Below are positions 1 to 8,350 of a stretch of 64,000 bases of DNA, piece by piece. The position numbers and the translations under genes are program-made. The stretch is from contig JAVVPF010000002.1 in the NCBI GenBank assembly GCA_036655895.1, positions 1 through 64,000 of the forward strand. The letters run 5' to 3'. Under the pieces are notes generated by a model. It made no database searches. It saw only the letters and a program-made list of their open reading frames with translations, and was not told the origin of the DNA. Each line of letters begins with the position of its first letter. Position 1 is the first letter of the stretch. The DNA comes from Cloacibacillus sp. GTDB taxonomy: Bacteria; Synergistota; Synergistia; Synergistales; Synergistaceae.

Positions 1-154
1 TGAGCTTATATGTCCCGCCGGTATTAAATGCGTTTTTTAAAGCTTCAAAATCAGCTACATCTGCCGCCATAGCTCCCGAGGTGAATGCCATCATTACGGC
101 CGTCACCAGCAACGCGATGATTCCGTTTTTTCCAAATTTCAACAATTTCCCCAC
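1..154 (-). CDS. Exported surface protein, N-terminal fragment (runs off the left edge)
   Basis: Only the first ~50 codons are inside the window. The translation gives Lys-rich n-region, a hydrophobic stretch (GIIALLVTAVMMAF) and an Ala-x-Ala-type cleavage site (GAMAAD), so it is a Sec signal peptide. The mature part begins ADVADFEALKNAFNTGG, a start often seen in secreted beta-helix proteins. The start is uncertain: GTG at 154, or TTG at 145 or 142, all close to a GAAAGGTGTGGGG Shine-Dalgarno stretch. It probably belongs to the same class as the two large exported proteins at 1612-6525, because it shares their promoter pattern, but the C-terminus that would prove it is outside the window. 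Confidence 0.6.
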   Translation of the reverse strand, partial: MGKLLKFGKNGIIALLVTAVMMAFTSGAMAADVADFEALKNAFNTGGTYKL

Positions 155-416
155 ACCTTTCTTTGCCTTGTCATTGCAAAAAATTCCAGATAAAACCGTA
201 ACAACAGCCGCCGGGTTTGCTGGTTATTTTTATACGCGCACCTCCTTCAATATTTTTTGATCTATGTGAAAATAAAACGTATTGCCAGTAACGAGGCACA
301 GTCCATCAACAGCCCGAGTTCGGCCTTTATGTTTACAGTTATAAAAAACATCTGCGTATTGTTTTTGCAACCAGCTGTTAATATATTATTATACATACCT
401 TATTGATACTGGTGTA
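155..416 (-). promoter_or_regulatory. Long 5' leader of the truncated surface protein gene
   Basis: About 255 nt lie between the predicted transcription start and the start codon. The leader is AT-rich and has no aptamer I recognise. It carries an orphan Shine-Dalgarno-like AAGGAGGTGCGC at 236-247 with no usable start codon after it. A very similar AAGGAGGCGCGC lies a comparable distance (about 85 nt) before the start of the riboswitch-controlled surface gene at 6525. Confidence 0.4.
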
Positions 417-445
417 AAGATAACACTACAAAATTATGTTGTCAA
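417..445 (-). promoter_or_regulatory. Sigma-70-type promoter for the truncated surface protein gene
   Basis: On the reverse strand TTGACA (440-445) is followed after exactly 17 nt by TATCTT (417-422). The same TTGACA-N17-TATCTT pattern precedes the c-di-GMP riboswitch at 6831-6859. Between this promoter and 683 there is otherwise only AT-rich sequence plus the weak promoter of the next gene. Confidence 0.6.
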
Positions 446-588
446 CCTATTGTGCTTTTATTGTTTTTTTAATTTTTAAAATTATTTTCCGTGGCCTCCG
501 CGCTGGTTGGAATGCTCAAGTTGTTTGCCGGAGGCTTCGTTGCGCGGCAATAGGCCTAGGTTTTGCCCCTATGTAATAAAAAGTGTTA

Positions 589-594
589 TATAAT
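589..594 (+). promoter_or_regulatory. Probable -10 box of the MbfA-like gene
   Basis: A perfect TATAAT is present about 90 nt before the start codon. The -35 side is poor (TTGCCC at 563-568, 20 nt away), so promoter strength or an activator dependence cannot be judged. Confidence 0.4.
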
Positions 595-682
595 AGAGAA
601 CAGTGACGAAGTATTTATATGAAGTAAAAGAAAAGCGTCTGTGAAATTATTTTATCAAAAAAATTGTGTGGAGGAATTATTA

Positions 683-1546
683 ATGTCACCTGAAGTTCTT
701 GCGGCGATAAAAACTATGCAGCTCAACGAGGTCACGGAACATTTGATTTATGCGCGGATGGCGGCGCGCGCGAAGGGAGAGAACGCGAATCTGCTGGCGC
801 AGATATCGGCGGACGAGCTGCGCCACGCTGAGATATGGAGCAGGTATACGGGGGAGATGCCGAAGCCCGGGATTTTTAAGATGCTGCTCTATCGTGTGTG
901 CGGACTTATCTTCGGGCTTACGTTCGTTATAAACCTGATGGAGGAGGGCGAGGCCAAGGCTCAGCTTGAGTATTCGGAGATAGCGAAGTCCGCGCCCGAG
1001 GCGCTCCAGATATACGAGGACGAGGAGCGTCACGAAGAGATGCTCATTGGCATGGTGGACGACGAAAGGCTGAAGTATATAAGCTCGATGGTGCTGGGCA
1101 TTAATGACGCGCTGGTGGAGCTTACGGGCGCGCTTGCCGGCTTTACCTTCGCGCTGGGCAACTCGACCGTTATCTGTATGGCCGGCTTTATCACAGGAAG
1201 CGCGGCCACTCTTTCTATGGCCGCGTCGGAATATCTTTCAAAAAAGAACGATCCGCATGAGCGCCACCCGCTGAAGGCGGCCGTATATACCGGCCTTGCC
1301 TACATGTTCGCGGTATGTATGCTGCTTATGCCCTATACTTTTATAGGTTCTCCGATAATGGCGCTTGGCGGTTGTCTTTTCAACGCCGCTATCGTCATCA
1401 TGCTGTTTACTTTTTACGTCTCGGTGGTGCGCAAGGAGCCGTTTATGCCGGCCTTTACGGAGATGATATGTATAAGCTTCGGAGTAGCCGCGCTCTCTTT
1501 CCTGATAGGCTGGGGCGCGCAGAAGATGCTGGGGATAACGATGTAA
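683..1546 (+). CDS. MbfA-like ferritin-domain / VIT1-family iron (manganese) transporter
   Basis: A 287-residue two-part protein. Residues 1 to about 130 form a ferritin-like diiron domain with DELRHAE (44-50) and DEERHEE (113-119). The rest is a VIT1/CCC1 membrane domain with about five hydrophobic segments and the family motif GxNDALVEL (~139-147). Proteins with this fusion (MbfA type) sit in the inner membrane and export Fe2+ to relieve iron or peroxide stress; that role is inferred from the family. An upstream in-frame GTG at 641 would add 14 residues, but GTGGAGGAATT just before the ATG at 683 makes this the better start. It appears monocistronic and is followed by a strong hairpin terminator. 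Confidence 0.85.
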   Translation: MSPEVLAAIKTMQLNEVTEHLIYARMAARAKGENANLLAQISADELRHAEIWSRYTGEMPKPGIFKMLLYRVCGLIFGLTFVINLMEEGEAKAQLEYSEIAKSAPEALQIYEDEERHEEMLIGMVDDERLKYISSMVLGINDALVELTGALAGFTFALGNSTVICMAGFITGSAATLSMAASEYLSKKNDPHERHPLKAAVYTGLAYMFAVCMLLMPYTFIGSPIMALGGCLFNAAIVIMLFTFYVSVVRKEPFMPAFTEMICISFGVAALSFLIGWGAQKMLGITM

Positions 1547-1570
1547 TCCAAAAAAATATGTGGAACAAAT

Positions 1571-1610
1571 AGCCGGCAAAGGCTTTTTAGTGAGCCTTTG
1601 CCGGCTTTAT
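1571..1610. terminator. Bidirectional rho-independent terminator
   Basis: A perfect 14-bp inverted repeat (AGCCGGCAAAGGCT and its complement) with an 8-nt loop lies between the converging iron transporter gene and the surface-protein operon. It can serve both strands. Confidence 0.8.
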
Positions 1611-1611
1611 G

Positions 1612-3999
1612 TTACCTCTTTTTACCTCGAAGCGCCGGAAGCAGGGCTAGGGCTACCAAAGCGAGCGCTCCGAAGCCTGTGTTACATCCGCTGGAGCTGC
1701 TAGAGCCGCTAGATCCGCTTGGCTTCGGTGCTTCTGTCGCTATCATTGCGGCTGGGTCCAGTATCGCCCGCTCTTCACTCATCAGGTCGAAATCCCCGTT
1801 GTCTTTGATGAAGAGCACGAGCCTGTATGTTCTATCCGCTTCAAATTTTCCAGTGAAGATATTATCGCTTGCGTCCTGCACTGTGAATGCGCCGTCGCCG
1901 AAGTCCGAGGCTTTTGCGGCGTATTTGAAGAATTTGCCGGAGGAGGAAGATATTATCTTCACGATTTGCAGGAGTTCTGGCGATTCCGCCTTGAACTCGC
2001 TGCCTTTAAGGTCAAAGGCTACGGCTACTACCGTTCCGGCTGTTGTGACGTCTTCACTTGTTATCGTGAAGATCGGCAACGGGCGAACGGCCGTGACTGG
2101 AGCAGTCAGTCCTTTATCCTTGAGCGCCTGTTCTGCCGCCGATTTTGCCGTGCTCGGGGAGGCCTGAAGAAGCTGCGTTTCCTCGTTGACTGTTAAATCC
2201 GCGGATGTGAGAGTACCGGGCTTTATGGCGGATAGCAGCATATTGACGGTCTCTTCTTTTTCTTTCTCGTCGGCAGGGTCAATATATGCTAGGCCCGGCT
2301 TGGCGGCGGTTATGCCCTCAGGCGTGCCGATAGGAAGAGTCGGCTTTACAGGAGCTTCTTTTGTGACGGATGGGCAGGAAAGCACTAGGGTGTATGTGTG
2401 CGTTGCTTCGTCGTAGGAGACTTTGCTTGCTGTAATGCCTGTGGCGCTTGTTTCGTCCCGCGAGAATATTTCGCCTTCGGTAGAGGCTGTGAGAACTGTG
2501 ACCGTTCCTCTGCCCGCCCAGTCGCCGGTGAGTTTAATGGTAAGCCCAGGCGTGAGTTCTATCTTCCCGAGTTTCACCTGTGTTCCGGGGGTGAGTGTGA
2601 TCACGTCAAAATTTTTAATTTCCGCCTGTGAAAAATCTGCTGATACGTTGTCAAAGACAAGATTGGAGTCGCCCAGTACGGAGTCGGTGTAGCCGTCTAT
2701 TTTATAATCTCCGTTTGTACCTTGGCCTGAGAGATGCCCTTTGAACGCGGCGTCATTGATGTCTTTAAATGTTATAAAGGCGTCGCCCTGCACTGTGGCA
2801 AGCGCGGCAGATTCGTTGCCTTTCCTGCCTCCGGCAAAAATCATAGCATCAGGCGATAGGGCGGCCAGCCCGTTGTTCCCGAGCAGCGTTATATTACTGT
2901 TGCCTTTAACGATGGATTCAGTGGCGGCTGTCTTTCCATTCCAGCTCATTCCGCCGCCAAAGATGTACTTGATATTTTTGCCACCGGTTACGGTGATGTT
3001 CGTGCTGCCGTTGACGTATCCTTTTCCGCCTTCGACTTCAATGTCATGTCCGCCCCACAGCCTGGCTCGACCGTTGTTTTGCCCCATTTCGGCATTAGAG
3101 ACGGTGATATTGGTGTCGCCCAGCACTGTCGCGGTGCCCTTAGTCCAGACCTCCGCGCCCGCGAAAACGCTGTCATCTACTAAGCCGTTTTTTAGTTCTA
3201 TGTTTGTTGACTTGACACTGAGGGTCGGGGCGCCGAGATTTAGCAGAGCGCCTGCCGCCCACATTTCCCTAACGGCCCCCTTGCCGTCCACGACAATACT
3301 TGCTGTCCCCTTAACGATGCCGCTGGCGGCACCGGTTTTTTGGATCATTGGTCCGGCCAGTAAGGCTGTGCCTCCTCCGACTTTCCAATCAGCGTTAAAT
3401 AATACGCGGCTGTCGCCTTCAACTACTATTGAACTAGCGGCGCTGTCGTTGTTGATCAAACCGGCCGCCGCCGCCTTAACGTAATAGACATCGTTCGTAG
3501 CTCCAAGAGAGCCACTGATGTTTAATAGAGTGTTACCGCGTACAGTCCCGCCTTCCGGCCCTCCCGCGAGCAGTAGTGTTTTTTGCCCCGAGCCGTTGGA
3601 CGCGTAGAGTTCTGAACCCGCCTCTGAGTTGAAATTAAGAGTCGAATTGCCAAGGGCGCTGTTCTGTCCGCCTCCGAGGAATTGAACGATGCCGTTTGTA
3701 TATAGTTTTGATGTTCCCCAGTTGATGCTCAGATTTGAATCGCCGGCTTCGTTACCTTGTGCGCCATAGATTTTAAAATTCTTTGCGTCAGGAGTGGCGG
3801 CGCTTCCAAGCGCGCCGGTTATGTTCAACGTGTTGGTTCCTGCTGTATTTGGTTTGTAGAGGCCGTTGTTCACAACATCTAGGAGGGCTAGATTTCCTCC
3901 ATTATCATAATTATTGTCGAGACTCCACGCGCAGCCCAGCATTGTAAATAGAGCGATGATGACGCCGATAAAAAAGTGTTTTCGTGGAATATGTTTCAT
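1612..3999 (-). CDS. Synergist-CTERM surface protein, beta-helix-like (second gene of operon)
   Basis: A 795-residue exported protein. It has an N-terminal signal peptide (FFIGVIIALFTMLGCAWS), then some 500 residues of short Gly/Asn/Thr-rich repeats with recurring GNSNITLLG and GxTNITV patterns, as in right-handed beta-helix adhesins. A C-terminal module (~560-760) follows, then a Ser/Gly linker and the tail SSSSSGCNTGFGALAL-LPALRGKKR. That tail (Ser-Gly-Cys, hydrophobic helix, basic end) matches the Synergist-CTERM sorting signal, so the protein is probably cleaved and anchored at the cell surface. The gene starts 6 nt after the stop of its paralogue upstream, with its Shine-Dalgarno inside that gene's end, so translation is probably coupled. 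The ligand is unknown. Confidence 0.8.
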   Translation of the reverse strand: MKHIPRKHFFIGVIIALFTMLGCAWSLDNNYDNGGNLALLDVVNNGLYKPNTAGTNTLNITGALGSAATPDAKNFKIYGAQGNEAGDSNLSINWGTSKLYTNGIVQFLGGGQNSALGNSTLNFNSEAGSELYASNGSGQKTLLLAGGPEGGTVRGNTLLNISGSLGATNDVYYVKAAAAGLINNDSAASSIVVEGDSRVLFNADWKVGGGTALLAGPMIQKTGAASGIVKGTASIVVDGKGAVREMWAAGALLNLGAPTLSVKSTNIELKNGLVDDSVFAGAEVWTKGTATVLGDTNITVSNAEMGQNNGRARLWGGHDIEVEGGKGYVNGSTNITVTGGKNIKYIFGGGMSWNGKTAATESIVKGNSNITLLGNNGLAALSPDAMIFAGGRKGNESAALATVQGDAFITFKDINDAAFKGHLSGQGTNGDYKIDGYTDSVLGDSNLVFDNVSADFSQAEIKNFDVITLTPGTQVKLGKIELTPGLTIKLTGDWAGRGTVTVLTASTEGEIFSRDETSATGITASKVSYDEATHTYTLVLSCPSVTKEAPVKPTLPIGTPEGITAAKPGLAYIDPADEKEKEETVNMLLSAIKPGTLTSADLTVNEETQLLQASPSTAKSAAEQALKDKGLTAPVTAVRPLPIFTITSEDVTTAGTVVAVAFDLKGSEFKAESPELLQIVKIISSSSGKFFKYAAKASDFGDGAFTVQDASDNIFTGKFEADRTYRLVLFIKDNGDFDLMSEERAILDPAAMIATEAPKPSGSSGSSSSSGCNTGFGALALVALALLPALRGKKR

Positions 4000-4005
4000 C
4001 TTATA

Positions 4006-6525
4006 TCACCAACCTTTTCTGTTTGTATTGCGTTTTACACGAAGCGTTGGAAGCAGGGCTAGGGCTGCCAAAGCGAGCGCTCCGAAGCCTGTGTTGCAGC
4101 CGCTTGAGCTGTTGTGCTGCGGCTGCTGTGTTTTTTCTGTCGTTATTATGGCCGACGGGTCTGTTATCTGGCCTTCTATACCGTCCAGGTCGAACTCTCC
4201 GCCGTCTTTGATGAATACGGTTACGTCGTACCGCGCGCCTTTTTCTATGGATTCCGCTATTACGCTTGTGCCGTGTGTGAAGATGGTGAAGCATTTATCG
4301 TCGAAGTCCGCGGCAGCGGCGGCGTATTTGAAGAAGGCGCTTTTGTTGGCTCCAAGATATTTCATGATTTTTACATCGGCGGGCACGCTTGCGCCAAGCT
4401 GGTCTCCCGTAAGGACGAACGAGGAGGCGGCTATTTTACCTTTTTCTACGGGGGCTTTGAAGACCGGTATTGGCAGAGTGGTTTTCAGCGTTTCGCCAGC
4501 TAAGATGATTTTTTCTGCGGCTTTTTTTGCCGTTTCTGTTTCAATGACGACTGTTCCAGCGGCGTCGATGATAAGTTCCGAGGCGGTGACGTTTGGCATG
4601 GCGGCCGCCACCTCTGTGATTTTTGCCGTTTTTTCGCTTTCGGAGGCGTCTTTAGCGACGTAAGAGATCTCCGCGACAGTGGGGCGTATCTCTTCTTTTG
4701 CGCCGTCTGGGATAATCGGCTTTACCGGAGCTATCTGCTCCGTCCCGGTGCAGGTGAGGATAAATTCTGTGCGAGCCTCGTTCCATCTTGCGGACGAGAG
4801 CCCCTTTGCTCCGCCGTATTCGATTTTAAGGCTCTCAGCCGGCGTAGGCTTCTCTGATTTGAATACGACGTATGTTCCTTTGTCTGTCCAGTCTCCGTTC
4901 AGCGTGAGCGTTATCGCGCCGTTGTTTGTGGAAGAGAGCGAGCCGGTCTCTATTTGTGACGAAGGGCCGGCCGTGATTGCGATCGCTGCGTTGTCGGCCG
5001 TTATTTTTTCGCCTTTTATGACGACTGTACCGGCTGTGATGGAGATTGAAGATTTATCGGCCGCAGCCACATCGCCGTTTAGCACGACGGACTTTCCCTC
5101 CGAGCCAAGCGTCAGTTTTCCGCCGTAGACGGCCGCCGCCGCAAGAGACTTGCTTGCTAAAATTTTGCTTTCGGATTCGTCCAGTGTTCCGGCTGCCGTT
5201 CCAGCCGCGGTTATGTTTACATTGCCAAGCAGCCGGACTTCGTCGTTGAGGTAAGGAGCGGTATGTCCCCCTCCCTCTTTGTAGGCTCCATTGTCGGACG
5301 CTACACCTATCGCCGCTTTTATGAAGTCTTTAACGGATATGGCGACGTCAGTATTTTTTGATACGTTTACGACGCCCCCGCAGTTTGTTCTGATGCCATA
5401 GCTGTCGCTGTAATCAGCCGTCGCCTTGGAAGTATCTGCCCCGCCTGTTACGCTGACGTTAAATTTTGGATTATTGACGGTAAGGCTTTGCTCCTCGCCG
5501 CAGTAAACACCCGCCGTACCGTTTGCGTTATTGGCGTCTCCGTTATATATGCCGGACCCTTCAACTATTATATTGAAATTACCTACTGGCTCCGCAACTG
5601 TCACACGATTGCCAAGCACTCCGACCGCATTTGTTTTGCCGATGCCGTCGGAAATTACGGAGCGGATGGTAATGTCCCCTCTATTGAATTTTACACTACC
5701 ATTGCCGCCTAGCCCCGTCGCGCCACTCTTGCCGGTTGTAAGGATCGTTGTTTTATCGCTGTTGAATTCGACGTAATCGTCGGGCGACGTGATACTGATG
5801 CTCTGCGCCGTATAGTTTCCTGTGTTTTGTGTGGTGAAGGATGTTTCCGTTGTGTTGAAAGAGACCTGTCCTATATTTTGTGTGACCAGAGCATTAAACC
5901 ACTGTGCGCCTGTGCTGCTACCGTTAATAAGTACCTCTGTGGCAGCTCCGTTGAACGTAATGGACGCTGCGTCGGCGTAAATGCCTTTGGGGCATCCTCC
6001 ATCTGTTCCAGCTGCGTTGATTTTAGTACTGCCGTTTAATGTTATTGACCCGTTGTTTCTTGCGTCTACACCAATAGCCAAGCCGTCCTTTCCTGATGTT
6101 GTGGCTGAGATTTGAGTGACGCCGTTTAACACGATAGCTCCCGAGGCGAGTTTTCTAATTGTGCGCGCCTGCGCTCCGTTTGTCCCCGTCGCGTTGTAAA
6201 CCGCGTCCGCTGTGATGTTTATGGCCCCTGTGCCGTTGTTGTTGACGGCGTATGCTCTGTCGGTGGATATTGCGACAGTGGAGTTGACATTCAGCGTCTT
6301 GCCGCTGGCGACGGTTATCGTGAGGTCGTCAGCTGTTTTGCTTCCGATGCCGTATAATTTTCTGTTGCCCTCAACATCATCGCTTGTCGCCGTGATGGTG
6401 GTGTCTTCCGTGTAGTGCTGGTTTGTGTTGACGGAGCCGCTTGCCGCCGCCCAGGCTATTCCCGCCGTTGCAAATAAGGTTATCATAATGGCTGAAAAAA
6501 TATGTTTTTCGGATATGTTTTTCAT
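4006..6525 (-). CDS. Synergist-CTERM surface protein, beta-helix-like (first gene, riboswitch-controlled)
   Basis: An 839-residue paralogue of the next gene. Signal peptide (IFSAIMITLFATAGIAWA), a ~530-residue passenger of beta-helix-like repeats rich in Asn, Thr and Gly, a C-terminal module (~590-790) similar to its neighbour (APVKP-I-P, FFKYAA-A-DF, FIKD-G-FDL), and the same SSSGCNTGFGALAL tail. After the usual Arg/Lys end it carries about eight extra residues (NTNRKGW), probably read-through toward the coupled downstream gene. Both proteins are likely adhesins or surface-layer components. Expression is expected to follow cyclic-di-GMP because the transcript begins with a c-di-GMP-I aptamer and attenuator. 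Confidence 0.8.
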   Translation of the reverse strand: MKNISEKHIFSAIMITLFATAGIAWAAASGSVNTNQHYTEDTTITATSDDVEGNRKLYGIGSKTADDLTITVASGKTLNVNSTVAISTDRAYAVNNNGTGAINITADAVYNATGTNGAQARTIRKLASGAIVLNGVTQISATTSGKDGLAIGVDARNNGSITLNGSTKINAAGTDGGCPKGIYADAASITFNGAATEVLINGSSTGAQWFNALVTQNIGQVSFNTTETSFTTQNTGNYTAQSISITSPDDYVEFNSDKTTILTTGKSGATGLGGNGSVKFNRGDITIRSVISDGIGKTNAVGVLGNRVTVAEPVGNFNIIVEGSGIYNGDANNANGTAGVYCGEEQSLTVNNPKFNVSVTGGADTSKATADYSDSYGIRTNCGGVVNVSKNTDVAISVKDFIKAAIGVASDNGAYKEGGGHTAPYLNDEVRLLGNVNITAAGTAAGTLDESESKILASKSLAAAAVYGGKLTLGSEGKSVVLNGDVAAADKSSISITAGTVVIKGEKITADNAAIAITAGPSSQIETGSLSSTNNGAITLTLNGDWTDKGTYVVFKSEKPTPAESLKIEYGGAKGLSSARWNEARTEFILTCTGTEQIAPVKPIIPDGAKEEIRPTVAEISYVAKDASESEKTAKITEVAAAMPNVTASELIIDAAGTVVIETETAKKAAEKIILAGETLKTTLPIPVFKAPVEKGKIAASSFVLTGDQLGASVPADVKIMKYLGANKSAFFKYAAAAADFDDKCFTIFTHGTSVIAESIEKGARYDVTVFIKDGGEFDLDGIEGQITDPSAIITTEKTQQPQHNSSSGCNTGFGALALAALALLPTLRVKRNTNRKGW

Positions 6526-6640
6526 TATATATCACTGAGCCTTCCTACTTTGGTGTTTCATGACGCCTGTTGTTTTATTTTGACGTTGGTGCGGCATGGG
6601 TGTAGTTTTTTGGCGCGCCTCCTTGTTCGCTCCCTCTGTA

Positions 6641-6682
6641 AAACAAATAAAGACCGAGGGCTTGGGGCAGCCCGCGGTCTTT
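6641..6682 (-). terminator. Attenuator terminator of the c-di-GMP riboswitch
   Basis: Read on the reverse strand, AAAGACCGCGGGCT pairs with AAGCCCTCGGTCTTT across a short loop and is followed by a U-rich run. It lies directly after the aptamer and ~115 nt before the first start codon, as expected for a transcription-terminating expression platform. Confidence 0.8.
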
Positions 6683-6687
6683 TACGA

Positions 6688-6776
6688 CTTTTTACGGTAA
6701 CTGGCTGCCATTCCGTATCGGGTCAGGCCCTGTAGCTTTGCGTACTCCGCCTTTCGGCGGGTTTGCCTTTGTACTT
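6688..6776 (-). ncRNA. Class I cyclic-di-GMP riboswitch (GEMM-I)
   Basis: The reverse strand reads AAAGGCAAACC, a GAAA tetraloop closed by CCGCC/GGCGG, then GTACGCAAAGC, ACAGGGCCTGA, and finally GGCAGCCAGTTACCG. These are the conserved blocks of the GEMM-I aptamer in order and spacing: GGCAAACC, GAAA tetraloop, ACGCAAAGCY, GGCCT and the GYAGCCxGGTTACC-like end. It sits between a promoter and an intrinsic terminator ahead of the two surface-protein genes. I cannot tell from sequence whether ligand binding turns the genes on or off. Confidence 0.9.
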
Positions 6777-6830
6777 TATTTATAATAACTAACAGCGCCA
6801 GTTGCGGCGCTGCTGGTTTGTTTCTATTGG

Positions 6831-6859
6831 AAGATAGCACCGATTGAGGCCCGTGTCAA
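6831..6859 (-). promoter_or_regulatory. Sigma-70-type promoter of the riboswitch / surface-protein operon
   Basis: TTGACA (6854-6859) and TATCTT (6831-6836) are separated by 17 nt on the reverse strand. Transcription would start about 6824, leaving a ~50-nt 5' segment with a 7-bp hairpin (CAGCGCC/GGCGCTG) before the aptamer. Confidence 0.65.
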
Positions 6860-6878
6860 CAAGCTGGATTTACTTCAC

Positions 6879-6916
6879 AAAAAGGCGCGGCTCCATCGTA
6901 AAGACGGAGCCGCGCC
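6879..6916 (-). terminator. Terminator of the nfnAB operon
   Basis: An 11-bp perfect inverted repeat (GGCGCGGCTCC) with a 11-nt loop, followed by CTTTTTG on the reverse strand, lies 25 nt after the nfnB stop codon. Confidence 0.85.
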
Positions 6917-6940
6917 TTGTATTCGGTTGTTGAAAAAAGC

Positions 6941-8350
6941 TTACTTCGCTTTTTTCTCTGTGATGTATTTGTCGATGGCTACCGCAGCGTCTTTGCCGGC
7001 GCCCATCGCGAGGATGACGGTCGCGGCTCCCGTTACGATGTCTCCGCCCGCGAATACGCCGGGGACTGAGGTCGCGCCGGTCTTTTCGTCGGCTTCGATG
7101 TAGCCCCATTTGTTGAGCTTCATCTCGGGGAAGGTGGAGAGCAGCACTTTGTTGGAGCCCTGACCGATAGCTTCGATGGCGCAGTCGGCTTCGATGAAGT
7201 ATTCGCTGCCTTCGACGGGGACGGGGCGGCGTCTGCCGGAGGCGTCGGGCTCGCCGAGTTCCATTTTGATGACTTTGACGCCTTTAAGCTGGCCGTTTCC
7301 GTCGTCAACGTATTCCGTGGGGTTCGTCAGCCAGTTGAAGACGATGCCTTCTTCGACGGCGTGATGATACTCTTCGATACGCGCGGGGAGTTCCTGGAGC
7401 GAGCGGCGGTAGACTACCGTCACTTCGTCGGCGCCAAGGCGTTTTGCGGAACGCGCGGCGTCCATAGCGACGTTGCCGCCGCCGATGACTACGACCTTTT
7501 TGGATTTCTTGGCGGGCGTGTCATATTTGGGGAACTGGTAGCCGTGCATGAGGTTGATGCGGGTAAGGTATTCGGAGGCTGAATAGACGCCGTTGAGGGT
7601 CGTGCCGGGGACGCCCTGGAAGTGGGGAGCGCCCGCGCCTACGGCGATGTAGCACGCGTCGTATTCGTCCATTATCTCCTGCATTGTGATCGTCTTGCCG
7701 ACGACTACGTTGCATTCGACGTCTACGCCGAGCTTTTTCATTGCGTCTATTTCCATTTTGACGATGCTCTTGGGCAGACGGAACTCAGGGATGCCGTAGA
7801 TAAGGACTCCGCCGGCTGCGTGGAGCGCTTCAAATATTTTTACTTCGTAGCCCATTTTGGCGAGGTCGCCCGCAACGGTGAGGCTTGAGGGGCCGGAGCC
7901 TACTACCGCTACTTTGCCTTTCTTTTCGCCTTCGCAGGCTTTTGCGGCCATGTCTGTCTGGGCGTATTTCCAGTCGGCGACGAGGCGCTCGAGCTTGCCT
8001 ATTGAGACTGGTTCATAGCCGGGCATTCTGCCGACTGTGCAGAGGCCTTCGCACTGTGATTCCTGCGGGCATACGCGGCCGCAGACGGCGGGAAGGTTCG
8101 TATATTTGTCCATGACCTCCGCCGCGCCAGCCATGTCGCCGTCTTTGACGCACTGGATGAAGGCGGGGATGTCTATTTTAACGGGGCAGCCGTTGATGCA
8201 GGGCTTTGTTTTGCACTGCAGGCAGCGTCCGGCCTCAAGCTGACCCTCTTCGAGCGAGTAGCCGAGGCAGACCTCTTTGAAGTTGCCCTTGCGAACCTGG
8301 GCGTCCTGTTCTTTGATGGGGGTCTTTTTCTTTGAGAATGTTACAGCCAT
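6941..8350 (-). CDS. nfnB: NADH-dependent ferredoxin:NADP+ oxidoreductase, large subunit NfnB (GltD/SudA-like)
   Basis: A 469-residue flavoprotein. The N-terminus carries two Cys clusters for 4Fe-4S centres (Cys 43, 46, 51, 55 and 90, 94, 100, 104), then an FAD-binding GSGPSSLT (151-158) and an NADPH-binding GGGNVAMDAA motif in the second Rossmann fold. The architecture is shared with glutamate synthase small subunits, which is how it may be annotated elsewhere. The adjacent overlapping ferredoxin-reductase-type partner and absence of a glutamate synthase large subunit point to Nfn. Nfn couples NADH and reduced ferredoxin to NADP+ reduction by flavin-based electron bifurcation in the cytoplasm of anaerobes. 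It overlaps its partner by 10 nt. Confidence 0.88.
   Translation of the reverse strand: MAVTFSKKKTPIKEQDAQVRKGNFKEVCLGYSLEEGQLEAGRCLQCKTKPCINGCPVKIDIPAFIQCVKDGDMAGAAEVMDKYTNLPAVCGRVCPQESQCEGLCTVGRMPGYEPVSIGKLERLVADWKYAQTDMAAKACEGEKKGKVAVVGSGPSSLTVAGDLAKMGYEVKIFEALHAAGGVLIYGIPEFRLPKSIVKMEIDAMKKLGVDVECNVVVGKTITMQEIMDEYDACYIAVGAGAPHFQGVPGTTLNGVYSASEYLTRINLMHGYQFPKYDTPAKKSKKVVVIGGGNVAMDAARSAKRLGADEVTVVYRRSLQELPARIEEYHHAVEEGIVFNWLTNPTEYVDDGNGQLKGVKVIKMELGEPDASGRRRPVPVEGSEYFIEADCAIEAIGQGSNKVLLSTFPEMKLNKWGYIEADEKTGATSVPGVFAGGDIVTGAATVILAMGAGKDAAVAIDKYITEKKAK

Noticed and set aside
155-416. Second c-di-GMP riboswitch in the left leader
   Set aside because: None of the GGCAAACC, ACGCAAAGC or GGTTACC blocks is present.
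2741-3484. Long forward reading frame opposite the surface-protein gene
   Set aside because: It is the complement of a repetitive coding sequence, has no ribosome site and its translation is low-complexity.
4679-5128. Forward reading frame opposite the second surface gene
   Set aside because: Same reason: shadow of a long GC-rich repeat gene without its own signals.
6532-6597. 21-codon leader peptide before the surface operon
   Set aside because: An ATG frame exists, but the nearest AAGGAGG is about 16 nt away and the sequence shows no run of regulatory codons.
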